Below are positions 24,373-32,169 of a DNA stretch of 32,169 bases, one piece after another (position 1 is the first letter of the stretch; each line of letters begins with the position of its first letter). Source of the stretch: Sedimenticola sp. GTDB lineage: Bacteria; Pseudomonadota; Gammaproteobacteria; Chromatiales; Chromatiaceae. The stretch covers positions 1-32,169 of the forward strand of contig JALWMK010000168.1 in NCBI GenBank assembly GCA_027083925.1, given 5' to 3'. Made by a program: the position numbers and the translations under genes. The notes under the pieces were generated by a model, which was not told where the DNA came from, searched no databases, and was given only the letters and a program-made list of their open reading frames with translations.

Positions 24373-25610
24373 GACAGCAGCTCGCAAAAAGGCAGGAACT
24401 GCACTTTGTCGCCCGGTTGTATGGTCTGGTTCTCCGGCAGGATCACCAGGCCATTGGCCCAGGTGGTGGAGCTGAGCACGGCGGAAGAGCGGCTGGGGTG
24501 AATCTGGATCAGGTCGCTGCCATCCGCCTGTTTTTCCAGGCGGGCACGGTGGAATTCGCGGCGTTTGTCCGGTTTGCTCCATGCGAATCCGGCCGTGGCC
24601 TGTATGCTCACGGGCAGTACCTCCTTCAGCCCCGCCAGCTTGTGGATGAAAGGCCGGGCGAACAGCAGAAAGGTGACGAACAGGGACACGGGGTTGCCGG
24701 GGGTGCCAATGAAAGGCGTGTCGCCAATGTGGCCGAAAGCCACGGGCTTGCCGGGGCGAATGGCCACTTTCCACATGTTCAGTTTGCCCAGGGCTTCCAC
24801 GGCGGGCTTTACATGGTCTTCCTCGCCGACGGAAACGCCGCCGGAGGCGATGACCAGATCGGACTGGCCGGCAGCATCCAGCAGGGCCTGTTTGGTGGCT
24901 TCCAGGGTGTCCTCCACCTGTCCCAGATCGATGACCTCGCAGCCCAGGGAACGCAGCATGCCGGCTACGGTGAAGATGTTGGAATTGTAGATCATGCCGG
25001 GCGCAAGGGGTTCGCCGGGCATGAGCAGTTCGTCGCCGCTGGCCAGTACGGCCACTTTGAGGCGGCGCCAGACCTGCAGCGTGCCTACGCCCACGGAGGC
25101 GGCCAGGCCCAGGTGTTGGGGCAGCAGCTGTTCCCCGGGTAGCATGATCTCCTCGCCGGCGCGGATGTCTTCTCCGGCGCGGCGGATATGTGCGCCGGGC
25201 TGGGGAACGGTGTTGATGATGACTTCATCATCCTGCTGGCAGGTCAGTTCCTGCATCACCACGGCGTCTGTGCCTTCGGGTACCGGGGCGCCGGTGAAGA
25301 TGCGGGCGGCGGTTCCCGGCGCCAGCGGCTCGGGCGCCACGCCGGCGGGGATGCGTTGGGAGATTTTCAGGCAGGTTCCTTCCGCCGGCACGTCGGCGGT
25401 GCGTACCGCATAGCCGTCCATGGCGCTGTTGTCCCAGCCGGGGACGTTGATGGCGCTTTTTACCGGTGCTGCCAGCACTCTTCCCAGGGCGTCATGCAAG
25501 GTCAGGGTTTCCCTGTCCTGTATGGGTTTGGCGTGGCTGAGCAGCAGATCCACGGCTTCTTCATAGGGCTTCAGGCCGACTACGTCAGGTGTGCAGTCAC
25601 AGGCGCTCAT
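24369..25610 (-). CDS. moeA: Molybdopterin molybdenumtransferase MoeA
   Basis: MoeA inserts molybdate into adenylylated molybdopterin. The 413 residues (E. coli 411) include the family blocks WDNSAMDGYAVR (59-70), IFTGAPVPEGTDAVV, SGDELL, the molybdopterin-binding IASGGVSVGEEDHVK and GTPGNPVS. ATG at 25610 has a GGAGA site about 8 nt upstream. The frame extends upstream only over the moaB gene. The stop overlaps the moaD start. Confidence 0.96.
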   Translation of the reverse strand: MSACDCTPDVVGLKPYEEAVDLLLSHAKPIQDRETLTLHDALGRVLAAPVKSAINVPGWDNSAMDGYAVRTADVPAEGTCLKISQRIPAGVAPEPLAPGTAARIFTGAPVPEGTDAVVMQELTCQQDDEVIINTVPQPGAHIRRAGEDIRAGEEIMLPGEQLLPQHLGLAASVGVGTLQVWRRLKVAVLASGDELLMPGEPLAPGMIYNSNIFTVAGMLRSLGCEVIDLGQVEDTLEATKQALLDAAGQSDLVIASGGVSVGEEDHVKPAVEALGKLNMWKVAIRPGKPVAFGHIGDTPFIGTPGNPVSLFVTFLLFARPFIHKLAGLKEVLPVSIQATAGFAWSKPDKRREFHRARLEKQADGSDLIQIHPSRSSAVLSSTTWANGLVILPENQTIQPGDKVQFLPFCELLS

Positions 25611-25612
25611 AT

Positions 25613-26143
25613 CTATTTCTCCAGGAGACGGGGGATGAGAACGGCAAAGTTGCAGGGCCGGGTGCGGATGTCCAGCTGGGGCTGGAGGATTTTCGTCCAG
25701 GCGGTGCGGCAGGCGCCGGTGGAGCCGGGCACGCAGAACACGAAGGTGCCGTTGGCCAGCCCCGCCAGGGTGCGTGATTGCAGGGTGGATGCGCCGATTT
25801 CTTCGAAGGAGATCTGCCGGTACAGCTCGCCAAAGCCTTCTACCTGCTTGTCCAGCAGGGGGGTGACGGCTTCCGGTGTGCTGTCCCGCCCGGTGACACC
25901 GGTGCCGCCGGTGGCAATGATGACTTCCACTTCTGGATCGGCAATCCATGCAGAGAAGGCGGCGCGCATCTGGTAGATGTCGTCGGGGATGATCTTCTTG
26001 TCTACGAAAACATGGCCTGCTTCCTGAAGTGCCTCCTGCAGATAGCCGCCGGAGGTATCGGTTTCCTCGGTACGGCTGTCGGAAATGGTGAGAACGGCGA
26101 TGTTCAGCGGCAGAAATTCTTCGTTGCCGTGGGTATGGCCCAT
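25613..26143 (-). CDS. moaB: Molybdenum cofactor biosynthesis protein MoaB
   Basis: The 176-residue MogA/MoaB-fold protein probably adenylylates molybdopterin before metal insertion by MoeA. It shows NIAVLTISDSRTEETDTSG (14-32), the MPT-binding IIATGGTGVTGRDSTPEAV and a conserved PGSTGACRTAW. An AGGAG lies about 10 nt before the ATG. It is 2 nt from moeA and 12 nt from the upstream PfkB kinase. Confidence 0.93.
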   Translation of the reverse strand: MGHTHGNEEFLPLNIAVLTISDSRTEETDTSGGYLQEALQEAGHVFVDKKIIPDDIYQMRAAFSAWIADPEVEVIIATGGTGVTGRDSTPEAVTPLLDKQVEGFGELYRQISFEEIGASTLQSRTLAGLANGTFVFCVPGSTGACRTAWTKILQPQLDIRTRPCNFAVLIPRLLEK

Positions 26144-26155
26144 GATGGTGAACTC

Positions 26156-27088
26156 CTACAGGTTGTAGCCAAAGGACTGACTGAATCTTGCCTGGAATTC
26201 GTCCAGAGTGAAACGGTGGTTCTGGGTGCCGGGCTGCTCGATCTTGATTGCGCCCATCAGGGAGGCGATGCGCCCGGTGGTTTCCCAGTCCCGATGGTTC
26301 TGCAGGCCGTACAGCAGACCGGCGCGATAGGCGTCGCCGCAGCCCGTGGGATCTTCCAGGGAGGCCGCTTTGGCGCTGGGGATCTCGATGGTCTTGTTGC
26401 CGGTAAAAATGCTGGAGCCTTCGCCGCCCCGGGTGACGATGATGGCGTCTACCATGCCGGCCAGTTCCTCGATGGATTTACCCGTGCGTTCCTGCATCAA
26501 CCGGGCTTCGTAATCGTTGAATGCCAGCCAGGTGGCCTGTTCGGCGAAGCGCAGCAGGTCTTCTCCGTCGAACATGGGCATGCCCTGGCCGGGGTCGAAC
26601 ATGAAGGGTATGCCGGCTTGCGCAAACTGTTCTGCATGTTCGATCATTCCCTGGCGGCCATCGGGAGACAACAACCCCAGGGTAATGCCCGCGGCATCGC
26701 CGATCCGGTTCTGATGGGAGTAGCTCATGGCGCCGGGGTGGAAGGCGGTGATCTGGTTGTCGTCCTGATCCGTGGTGATATAGGCCTGGGCCGTGTATTC
26801 ACCCTCGATTGTCCGCAGGTAGTCACGGCTGATGTTCTGGGCGTCCATCCAGCTGGCATAGGGCGCGAAGTCGGTTCCCACGGTGCCCATGGGCGCGCCG
26901 TCGCCGCCCAGCAGCTTCAGGTTGTAGGCGATGTTGCCCGCGCAGCCGCCAAACTCCCGGCGCATGTCCGGCACCAGAAAGGAAACATTCAGAATATGCA
27001 CCTGTTCCGGGAGTATGTGGTTTTTGAAACGGTCGTGAAACACCATGATGGTGTCATAGGCGAAAGAGCCGCAAATCAGGGCAGGCAT
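26156..27088 (-). CDS. PfkB-family kinase (ribokinase/adenosine kinase group)
   Basis: The 310-residue protein starts MPALICGSFAYDTIMVF, with the substrate-binding FGGCAGNIAYNLKLLG block (46-61) and the PfkB signature 2 DPTGCGDAYRAGLL (246-259, catalytic D252). It phosphorylates a hydroxymethyl group of a sugar or nucleoside. Many proteobacterial members are annotated as adenosine kinase, but the substrate cannot be fixed here. The ATG has a GAGGA site 6 nt upstream and lies 9 nt after dgkA in the same direction. Confidence 0.87.
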   Translation of the reverse strand: MPALICGSFAYDTIMVFHDRFKNHILPEQVHILNVSFLVPDMRREFGGCAGNIAYNLKLLGGDGAPMGTVGTDFAPYASWMDAQNISRDYLRTIEGEYTAQAYITTDQDDNQITAFHPGAMSYSHQNRIGDAAGITLGLLSPDGRQGMIEHAEQFAQAGIPFMFDPGQGMPMFDGEDLLRFAEQATWLAFNDYEARLMQERTGKSIEELAGMVDAIIVTRGGEGSSIFTGNKTIEIPSAKAASLEDPTGCGDAYRAGLLYGLQNHRDWETTGRIASLMGAIKIEQPGTQNHRFTLDEFQARFSQSFGYNL

Positions 27089-27097
27089 AGATGATCC

Positions 27098-27484
27098 TCA
27101 GGGATTGTTGATGAGATGGGGAAACAGCACCAGCGCCCAGACCAGCAGGAACAGGGCGATGGCGAGGAAAACAGCGGCGGAGCCGATGTCCTTGGCCTGG
27201 CCGGATAATTCATGATGTTCCGGGCCGATGCGATCCACCACCGCCTCGATGGCGGAGTTGAGCATCTCCACGATGGGCACCAGCAGCCAGCTGGCCACCA
27301 GCATGGCTTGCTCCATGCCGGTCTGGCCGAGCCACAGGCCCAGGGGAACGATCAGCAGCGAGGCGGCCACTTCCTGGCGAAAGGCGGCCTCGCTTTTGAA
27401 GCAGGAGGCAAAGCCCCGCATGGAATAGCCGAATGCCTTGATCAGGCGGGTAATGCCGGTGTTGCCCGGTTTGTTGGCGCTCAT
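27098..27484 (-). CDS. dgkA: Diacylglycerol kinase
   Basis: The 128-residue, three-helix membrane kinase recycles diacylglycerol to phosphatidic acid. The family core [16 protein letters not shown] followed by [16 protein letters not shown] (from about 72) contains the catalytic and metal-binding acids (E73, E80). The helices lie about 40-56, 58-76 and 100-122. It starts at ATG 27482-27484, overlapping the gcvPB stop (ATGA). The open frame upstream is a gcvPB shadow. In Gram-negatives DgkA recycles lipid released by envelope glycan modification, which may relate to the envelope genes in this window. Confidence 0.95.
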   Translation of the reverse strand: MSANKPGNTGITRLIKAFGYSMRGFASCFKSEAAFRQEVAASLLIVPLGLWLGQTGMEQAMLVASWLLVPIVEMLNSAIEAVVDRIGPEHHELSGQAKDIGSAAVFLAIALFLLVWALVLFPHLINNP

Positions 27485-28947
27485 GCCCGTTCCTCCTCCT
27501 CTTCCGCTTGCCAGCGCAGATCCAGCTCCCGGGCGGCGCGTACATCGTCCAGGCGGCGCACCGGCAAGGTGTAGGGTGCTCCCCTGACCCGCTTGGCATC
27601 TGTCCTGGCTTCCTCGCGGATCTTGATCATGGCGTCGATGAATGCGTCCAGACTTTCCTTGGCTTCGGTTTCCGTGGGCTCGATCAAAAAGCATTCCGGC
27701 ACCAGCAGGGGGAAATAGGTGGTGGGGGCATGGATGCCATAGTCCAGCAGGCGCTTGGCGAAGTCCATGGCGTTGATCCCCAGCTCCCTGGCTTCATTTT
27801 TCAGGGTGATGATGAATTCGTGGGTGGCGCGGCGCTGGGGATAGGCGGCGGTAAAGCCCGCATCCATGAGGCGCTTGAGCATGTAGTTGGCGTTGAGGGT
27901 GGAATAGTCCGCCACCCGCTGCATGCCTTCGGCTCCGAGCATTTTCGCATACACATAGGCGCGCAGCAGAATACCGGCATTGCCGGCGAAAGCGGACAGA
28001 CGGCCAATGCTTTGCGGGCATTGTTCTTCGCTCAGCCAATGATAGTCATGACCGTCCGTTCCCACCATAGGTATGGGCAGGAAGGGTTGCAGGCGCTTGC
28101 TCACCCCCACCGGGCCGGCGCCGGGTCCGCCGCCGCCGTGGGGGGTGGAGAAGGTCTTGTGCAGATTCATGTGGATGACGTCGAAGCCCATGTCGCCGGG
28201 GCGCACCCGCCCGAGAATGGCGTTGAGGTTGGCGCCATCGTAATACAGCAGCCCGCCGGCTTCATGCACTCTGCCGGCGATTTCCTTGATGCGGCGCTCA
28301 AACACTCCCAGGGTGGAGGGGTTGGTGAGCATGATGCCTGCGGTTTGGGGGCCCAGGGCTGCTTCGAGGGCGTCCATGTCCACATCGCCATCGGCCTTGC
28401 TGGGGATCTCTCTGGCCTTGTAGCCGCACATTACTGCAGTTGCCGGATTGGTGCCGTGGGCGGCGTCGGGCACCAGGATTTCCGTGCGCCCTGTATCGCC
28501 CAGGGCGTCGTGGTAGGCGCGAATCATGGCGATGCCGGCGAACTCGCCCTGGGCGCCGGCCATGGGCGCCAGGGACACGGCGGACATGCCGGTCACTTCC
28601 TTGAGGATTTCCTGCAACTCGTACATGGTGCTGAGAAAGCCCTGGCTGTGGCTGTCCGGCGCCAGGGGGTGGCGGTTGATCAGCCCCGGCAGCATGGCCA
28701 GCGTGTTGCAGGCTCTGGGATTGTATTTCATGGTGCAGGAACCCAGGGGATAGAACTGGGTGTCGATGGAGAAGTTCTTCTGTGACAGGCGGGTGTAATG
28801 GCGCACCGCCTGCATTTCTGAAACCTCGGGCAGGCGGGGTTTGCGCTTGCGTTTGAGATCGTCGGGAATGCCGGACAGGCCGTCGTCAGCCATAGGCGCC
28901 TGGGCCTGGGCGCGGCGGCCGGATTTGGAATGTTCGAATATAAGCAT
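27481..28947 (-). CDS. gcvPB: Glycine dehydrogenase (decarboxylating) subunit 2, GcvPB
   Basis: This is the C-terminal half of the split P-protein, PLP-dependent, which decarboxylates glycine and passes aminomethyl to GcvH. Its 488 residues carry the PLP lysine K264 in [18 protein letters not shown], plus [11 protein letters not shown] and [11 protein letters not shown] blocks. The start is ATG 28945-28947 ([13 protein letters not shown]), the usual N-terminus of split GcvPB. An in-frame ATG 12 codons upstream adds residues unlike the family. It sits 42 nt after gcvPA and overlaps dgkA by 4 bp. Confidence 0.96.
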   Translation of the reverse strand: MLIFEHSKSGRRAQAQAPMADDGLSGIPDDLKRKRKPRLPEVSEMQAVRHYTRLSQKNFSIDTQFYPLGSCTMKYNPRACNTLAMLPGLINRHPLAPDSHSQGFLSTMYELQEILKEVTGMSAVSLAPMAGAQGEFAGIAMIRAYHDALGDTGRTEILVPDAAHGTNPATAVMCGYKAREIPSKADGDVDMDALEAALGPQTAGIMLTNPSTLGVFERRIKEIAGRVHEAGGLLYYDGANLNAILGRVRPGDMGFDVIHMNLHKTFSTPHGGGGPGAGPVGVSKRLQPFLPIPMVGTDGHDYHWLSEEQCPQSIGRLSAFAGNAGILLRAYVYAKMLGAEGMQRVADYSTLNANYMLKRLMDAGFTAAYPQRRATHEFIITLKNEARELGINAMDFAKRLLDYGIHAPTTYFPLLVPECFLIEPTETEAKESLDAFIDAMIKIREEARTDAKRVRGAPYTLPVRRLDDVRAARELDLRWQAEEEEERA

Positions 28948-28989
28948 GATCAGGGTCTGTGTCCGGGGTATAAGCTCATCCACAAGTCC

Positions 28990-30390
28990 TCAGTCGAATT
29001 TTGCCATGGTGGCGCAGGCGCCCTGGCGGCGGGAGGTGAGCACCTGCTCCATTTTCAAGCGGTACTTGTCCATGTCGCCTTGGTTGTGGTTTTCCGTGGC
29101 GCAGACCAGCAAGGCGTTACCCAGTTCGGGATAGTGTTTAGCCAGATTATAACCGCCGAGAATGTTGTGCGCCGCCAGGGTGCGCAGCACCCGCTGGGGT
29201 TCCAGGGGCAGGCGCAGTACGGTTTCGTGGAATACCGGGCCGCTGAACAGGGGTTCTATCTCGTCCAGGCTGGTGAGCTTTTCCACCAGTAGCTGCAGAT
29301 TGCTGTGGCAGCGCCCGGCGATGCGAATCAGCCCGTCGGCGCCTATCAGGCTCATGTGTATGGTGGCGGCGGTGACCATCAGTCCCTGGTTGGTGCAGAT
29401 GTTGGAGGTGGCCTTGGAGCGGCGGATATGCTGTTCGCGGGCTTGCAGGGTGAGGGCGAAGCCTTCCTTGCCATCCAGATCCACGGTACGGCCGATAATG
29501 CGCCCCGGCATTTGCCGCACCAAGGTTTGTTTGCTGCAGAGAAAGCCGAAATAGGGGCCGCCGGAGGACAGGGGCGCGCCCAGGGGCTGGCCGTCGCCAC
29601 AGCAAATATCCGCACCCTGTTTGCCCCATTCGCCCGGCGGGCGGAGCACGGCCATGGCCAGGGGATTGACTACGGCGATGGACAATGCCGCATTGGCTCG
29701 TGCCCATTCGGTCAGGGCGTCCACGTTTTCGAGCACGCCAAAGAAATTCGGCTGGGGAACGACCAGCGCGGCAAGGTCTTGTCCGGTATGTTGCACCAGC
29801 GCCTGCAAATCCGTCTGGCCGGTGCTGCGGTCATAAGGGATTTCCACCAGTTCGATGCCCTGGTTTTTCACCAGGGTCTGTACCGTGGCGCGGTAGTGGG
29901 GGTGCAGGTTTGCGGGCACGAGAATGCGCCGGGAGCGGGACTTGCGGTTGGCGCGCACCGCCATCAGCACCGCTTCCGCGAGGGCAGATGCGCCGTCGTA
30001 CAGAGAAGCGTTGGAAACGTCCATGTCCATGAGTTCGGTCATCATGCTCTGGTATTCATACAGCAACTGCAAGGTGCCTTGGCTGGCCTCGGCCTGATAC
30101 GGGGTGTAGGCGGTGTAGTATTCGCCCCGGCTGGCCAACTGCCATACCGCGGCGGGGATGTGGTGATCGTAGGCGCCGGCGCCGATAAAGCACAGGGGCT
30201 GGCCGTCTTGCCTTGCCTTGCCCTGCATCAGGCGGCTGATTTCCTGCTCCCACAGGCCGGGACCAAGGCCCTGCAGCTCTCCACAGCGTAGTTCCCCGGG
30301 GATTTCGTCGAACAGCTGCTCGATGCTGTCCACGCCGATCACGTCCAGCATCTGCCACAATTCTTCTTCTGTGTGCGGAACAAAAGGCAT
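28990..30390 (-). CDS. gcvPA: Glycine dehydrogenase (decarboxylating) subunit 1, GcvPA
   Basis: This is the N-terminal half of the split P-protein (466 residues). [19 protein letters not shown], a [14 protein letters not shown] block (about 95-108), [12 protein letters not shown] and a C-terminal NICTNQ region are typical. It forms an alpha2beta2 enzyme with GcvPB. The ATG shares one base with the gcvH stop (TGATG), a coupling arrangement. Confidence 0.96.
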   Translation of the reverse strand: MPFVPHTEEELWQMLDVIGVDSIEQLFDEIPGELRCGELQGLGPGLWEQEISRLMQGKARQDGQPLCFIGAGAYDHHIPAAVWQLASRGEYYTAYTPYQAEASQGTLQLLYEYQSMMTELMDMDVSNASLYDGASALAEAVLMAVRANRKSRSRRILVPANLHPHYRATVQTLVKNQGIELVEIPYDRSTGQTDLQALVQHTGQDLAALVVPQPNFFGVLENVDALTEWARANAALSIAVVNPLAMAVLRPPGEWGKQGADICCGDGQPLGAPLSSGGPYFGFLCSKQTLVRQMPGRIIGRTVDLDGKEGFALTLQAREQHIRRSKATSNICTNQGLMVTAATIHMSLIGADGLIRIAGRCHSNLQLLVEKLTSLDEIEPLFSGPVFHETVLRLPLEPQRVLRTLAAHNILGGYNLAKHYPELGNALLVCATENHNQGDMDKYRLKMEQVLTSRRQGACATMAKFD

Positions 30391-30782
30391 CAGTGCTCTT
30401 CGGCTTTCACCAGGCTGGCGTAGGCTGCCGCATCCAGGAGCTCGTCGAGCTGAACGGGGTTGGAGAGCTTGAGCTTGAATATCCAGTTGTCATAGGGTGC
30501 TTCGTTGATGGCTTCCGGAGAGTCTGCCAGCAATTCGTTGGTTTCGATCACCTCGCCGTCCACGGGACTGTATACGTCCGACGCAGCTTTCACGGATTCC
30601 ACCACTGCAGATTCGTCGCCGGCTTTGAGCTTGGCGCCGGTTTCGGGAAGCTCCACGAATACCAGATCTCCCAGCAGTTCCTGGGCATGGTCGGATATGC
30701 CAACGGTTACGGTGCCATCGCCTTCGTCGTGCACCCACTCGTGGGATTCGGCGTATTTCAGATTTTCCGGGATGTTGCTCAT
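30390..30782 (-). CDS. gcvH: Glycine cleavage system H protein
   Basis: The 130-residue lipoyl carrier (E. coli 129) shuttles the aminomethyl group among P, T and L proteins. The lipoylated lysine is K65 in [13 protein letters not shown], with the following GEVIE hairpin. A GAGGAAA site precedes the ATG by about 5 nt. It lies 14 nt downstream of gcvT. Confidence 0.97.
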   Translation of the reverse strand: MSNIPENLKYAESHEWVHDEGDGTVTVGISDHAQELLGDLVFVELPETGAKLKAGDESAVVESVKAASDVYSPVDGEVIETNELLADSPEAINEAPYDNWIFKLKLSNPVQLDELLDAAAYASLVKAEEH

Positions 30783-30796
30783 GATTGTTTCCTCAA

Positions 30797-31882
30797 CTAA
30801 AGGCAGGGTTTGCCATTGCGTACAAAAGGGGGCTTGACCAGCACCAGCGGCAGCTTCCTGCCGCGTATGTCCACGCTGATCTGATCACCTGCATCAGCGT
30901 CGATGCGTGCCAGGCCGATAGTGCGCTCCAAGGTGGGGGAGAACCCGCCGGAGGTGATCTCGCCCACTTTCCGTTCGCCATCGTACAGCTTTTGCTGGTT
31001 GCGTAAAACGCCTTTGCCTTCCAGCAGTACGCCGGTGAACCGGGGCAGCCTGCCACCGGCTTTTTGCGTAACCAGGGCGCTGCGGCCAATGAAATCCCGG
31101 TTGAGATCGCTCAGGGCCACAGTCCAGGCGAGGCCGGATTCGAGGGGGGAGCAGTTTTCATCCATGTCTGCGCCATACAGGTTCATGCCCGCTTCCAGGC
31201 GCAAGGTGTCTCTTGCTCCCAAACCACAGGGACGAGCGCCTGCCAGCGCCAGGGCATTCCACAGCGCCACCACCTGGCCGGTCGGCAGCAGGATTTCAAA
31301 GCCGTCCTCGCCGGTATAGCCGGTGCGTCCGGCAAACCAGTCGCCGTGACTTGCGGCACTGAAAGGCTTCAGGTTTTCTGCGGTCTCGCGCAGTGCGTCC
31401 GGCAGCAGGGGCAGGACTTTTGTCCTGGCGTTCGGGCCTTGTATGGCAATCATCCCCAGATCCCGCCGGGGCTGTATCTGTACCTCCCTGCCCCGGGTTT
31501 GGCGTTCCATCCAGGCGATATCCTTTTTCGTGGTGGCGGCGTTGACTACCATGCGAAACCAGTCCTTGCACATAAAATAAATGACAAGGTCATCGATGAC
31601 ACCGCCATTTTCCTTTAACATGCAGGAATACAATGCTTTTCCCCGAGCTTTGAGTTTACCTACATCGTTGGCCAGGAGGTGGCGCAGGAAATCCTTTGCT
31701 TCAGGGCCGCGAATGTCCACGGCAGTCATGTGGCAGACATCGAACATGCCCGCATCGTGGCGCACGGCGTGGTGTTCCTCGATCTGTGAACCATAGTGGA
31801 TCGGCATGTCCCAGCCGCCGAAAGGCGCCATGCGGGCGCCCATGTCGCGGTGCGTCTGGTTGAGGATGGTCTTTTGTTCCAC
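30797..31882 (-). CDS. gcvT: Glycine cleavage system aminomethyltransferase GcvT
   Basis: GcvT releases ammonia and transfers the one-carbon unit to tetrahydrofolate. With the GTG start at 31880-31882 the product is 361 residues (E. coli 364). It has [20 protein letters not shown] (about 22-41), the MFDVCHM block, [21 protein letters not shown] and a conserved [14 protein letters not shown] segment. GTG is preferred to an in-frame TTG four codons upstream because GGAG sits 6 nt before the GTG and the TTG lacks a site; [12 protein letters not shown] also fits the family N-terminus better. It is first in the gcvT-H-PA-PB order, directly downstream of the glycine riboswitch. Confidence 0.96.
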   Translation of the reverse strand: MEQKTILNQTHRDMGARMAPFGGWDMPIHYGSQIEEHHAVRHDAGMFDVCHMTAVDIRGPEAKDFLRHLLANDVGKLKARGKALYSCMLKENGGVIDDLVIYFMCKDWFRMVVNAATTKKDIAWMERQTRGREVQIQPRRDLGMIAIQGPNARTKVLPLLPDALRETAENLKPFSAASHGDWFAGRTGYTGEDGFEILLPTGQVVALWNALALAGARPCGLGARDTLRLEAGMNLYGADMDENCSPLESGLAWTVALSDLNRDFIGRSALVTQKAGGRLPRFTGVLLEGKGVLRNQQKLYDGERKVGEITSGGFSPTLERTIGLARIDADAGDQISVDIRGRKLPLVLVKPPFVRNGKPCL

Positions 31883-31915
31883 GGGGTTCTCCAATCTGGT
31901 TCTGGATTCCCGCCC

Positions 31916-32102
31916 CTCTGTCCCGGTACCTGAGAGTTTGAATCCGGTACTGCCGAATCCTGCCCCGTCGGTGGGCGGTGAAGCCGCCGCTCTCCAGAGT
32001 CAACCCGCCATCGGTGATGGCCTGCCTCGTGGTCCTGTGTGCCTGAGCGATTCCGGGCGGAATTGCGCCTTCGGCGCCAGTCATGGACTGGTCTCTCCCA
32101 CG
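31916..32102 (-). promoter_or_regulatory. Tandem glycine riboswitch
   Basis: Read on the minus strand, aptamer 1 (32102-32028) has P1 CGTGG/CCACG, GGGAGAG, the conserved CGCCGAAGG...GCAA core and the AATCGCTCAGGC strand before GGACC. Aptamer 2 (31999-31916) has P1 CTCTG/CAGAG, GGAGAG, a CCGACGGGGCA core and the AAACTCTCAGG strand. The 28-nt linker contains an extra 6-bp hairpin (32021-32007). Immediately 3' of aptamer 2 a GGGG (31916-31913) could pair with CCCC (31886-31883), masking the GGAG site and the GTG of gcvT, so control is probably translational. Glycine binding would switch on glycine breakdown. Confidence 0.93.
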
Positions 32103-32123
32103 AAAGCTGGGGTTTGAAGGGCA

Positions 32124-32152
32124 ATGGTACAGATTCATCTTGAGATTGCCAA
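32124..32152 (-). promoter_or_regulatory. Candidate sigma70 promoter for the riboswitch-gcv operon
   Basis: On the minus strand TTGGCA (32152-32147) and TACCAT (32129-32124) are separated by 17 nt. The expected transcription start is near 32117, about 15 nt upstream of aptamer 1. The -10 matches consensus at four of six positions, so this is a reasonable but unproven promoter. Confidence 0.5.
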
Positions 32153-32169
32153 GTTTGCCTGAACAGAAC

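Noticed and set aside
25778-27094. 438-residue plus-strand open frame
   Set aside because: It is antisense to moaB and the PfkB kinase, which have diagnostic motifs and ribosome sites.
27508-28785. 425-residue plus-strand open frame
   Set aside because: It is antisense to gcvPB; glycine- and histidine-rich translation without motifs.
1-32169. CRISPR arrays, tRNA or rRNA genes, intact insertion sequences
   Set aside because: No regularly spaced repeats, cloverleaf sequences, rRNA-like stretches or transposase motifs were seen on reading both strands.

Overview
The window is ordinary-looking proteobacterial chromosome with very dense, translationally coupled genes. Recognisable families (MsbA, WaaA/KdtA, bifunctional HldE, Rml enzymes, split glycine decarboxylase under a tandem glycine riboswitch, the DUF2157/DUF4401/GDYXXLXY trio) point to a Gram-negative gammaproteobacterium. 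My best guess is a Chromatiales-type or sulfur-oxidising lineage, which is inference from gene content only.

Left edge (1-382): the last 40 codons of an unidentified gene, then an AT-richer stretch with a near-perfect 30-bp inverted repeat (207-315) whose arm sequence recurs inside the loop.

Envelope region, minus strand (383-3587): a GT-C membrane glycosyltransferase, a sulfotransferase and a NodB-type polysaccharide deacetylase, transcribed right to left with 4-bp stop/start overlaps. A 36-bp divergent intergenic region with a symmetric TATAAT element separates them from the plus-strand block.

Envelope region, plus strand (3624-20779): second sulfotransferase, tandem LPS-kinase fusion, NodU/CmcH carbamoyltransferase, rmlBACD (dTDP-L-rhamnose), an LpxL/LpxM-like acyltransferase, the lipid A flippase MsbA, a SAM methyltransferase and a small LPS-kinase-like protein with Ser at the catalytic Asp position. 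After a hairpin come an outer-membrane protein, HldE (ADP-heptose), an FAD oxidoreductase coupled to an aldo/keto reductase, and WaaA (Kdo transferase). Together this is a lipid A/inner-core assembly locus plus an unusually rich set of decorating enzymes (sulfate, phosphate, carbamoyl, methyl, deacetylation). No heptosyl- or rhamnosyltransferase is present, so those lie elsewhere.

Minus-strand block (20762-32169), read right to left from a candidate promoter at 32124-32152: tandem glycine riboswitch, gcvT-gcvH-gcvPA-gcvPB, diacylglycerol kinase, a PfkB-family kinase, moaB-moeA-moaD, then DUF2157, DUF4401 and GDYXXLXY membrane/envelope proteins, and a protein-L-isoaspartate methyltransferase-family protein that converges on waaA with an 18-bp overlap. 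No tRNA, rRNA, CRISPR array or intact insertion sequence was seen.
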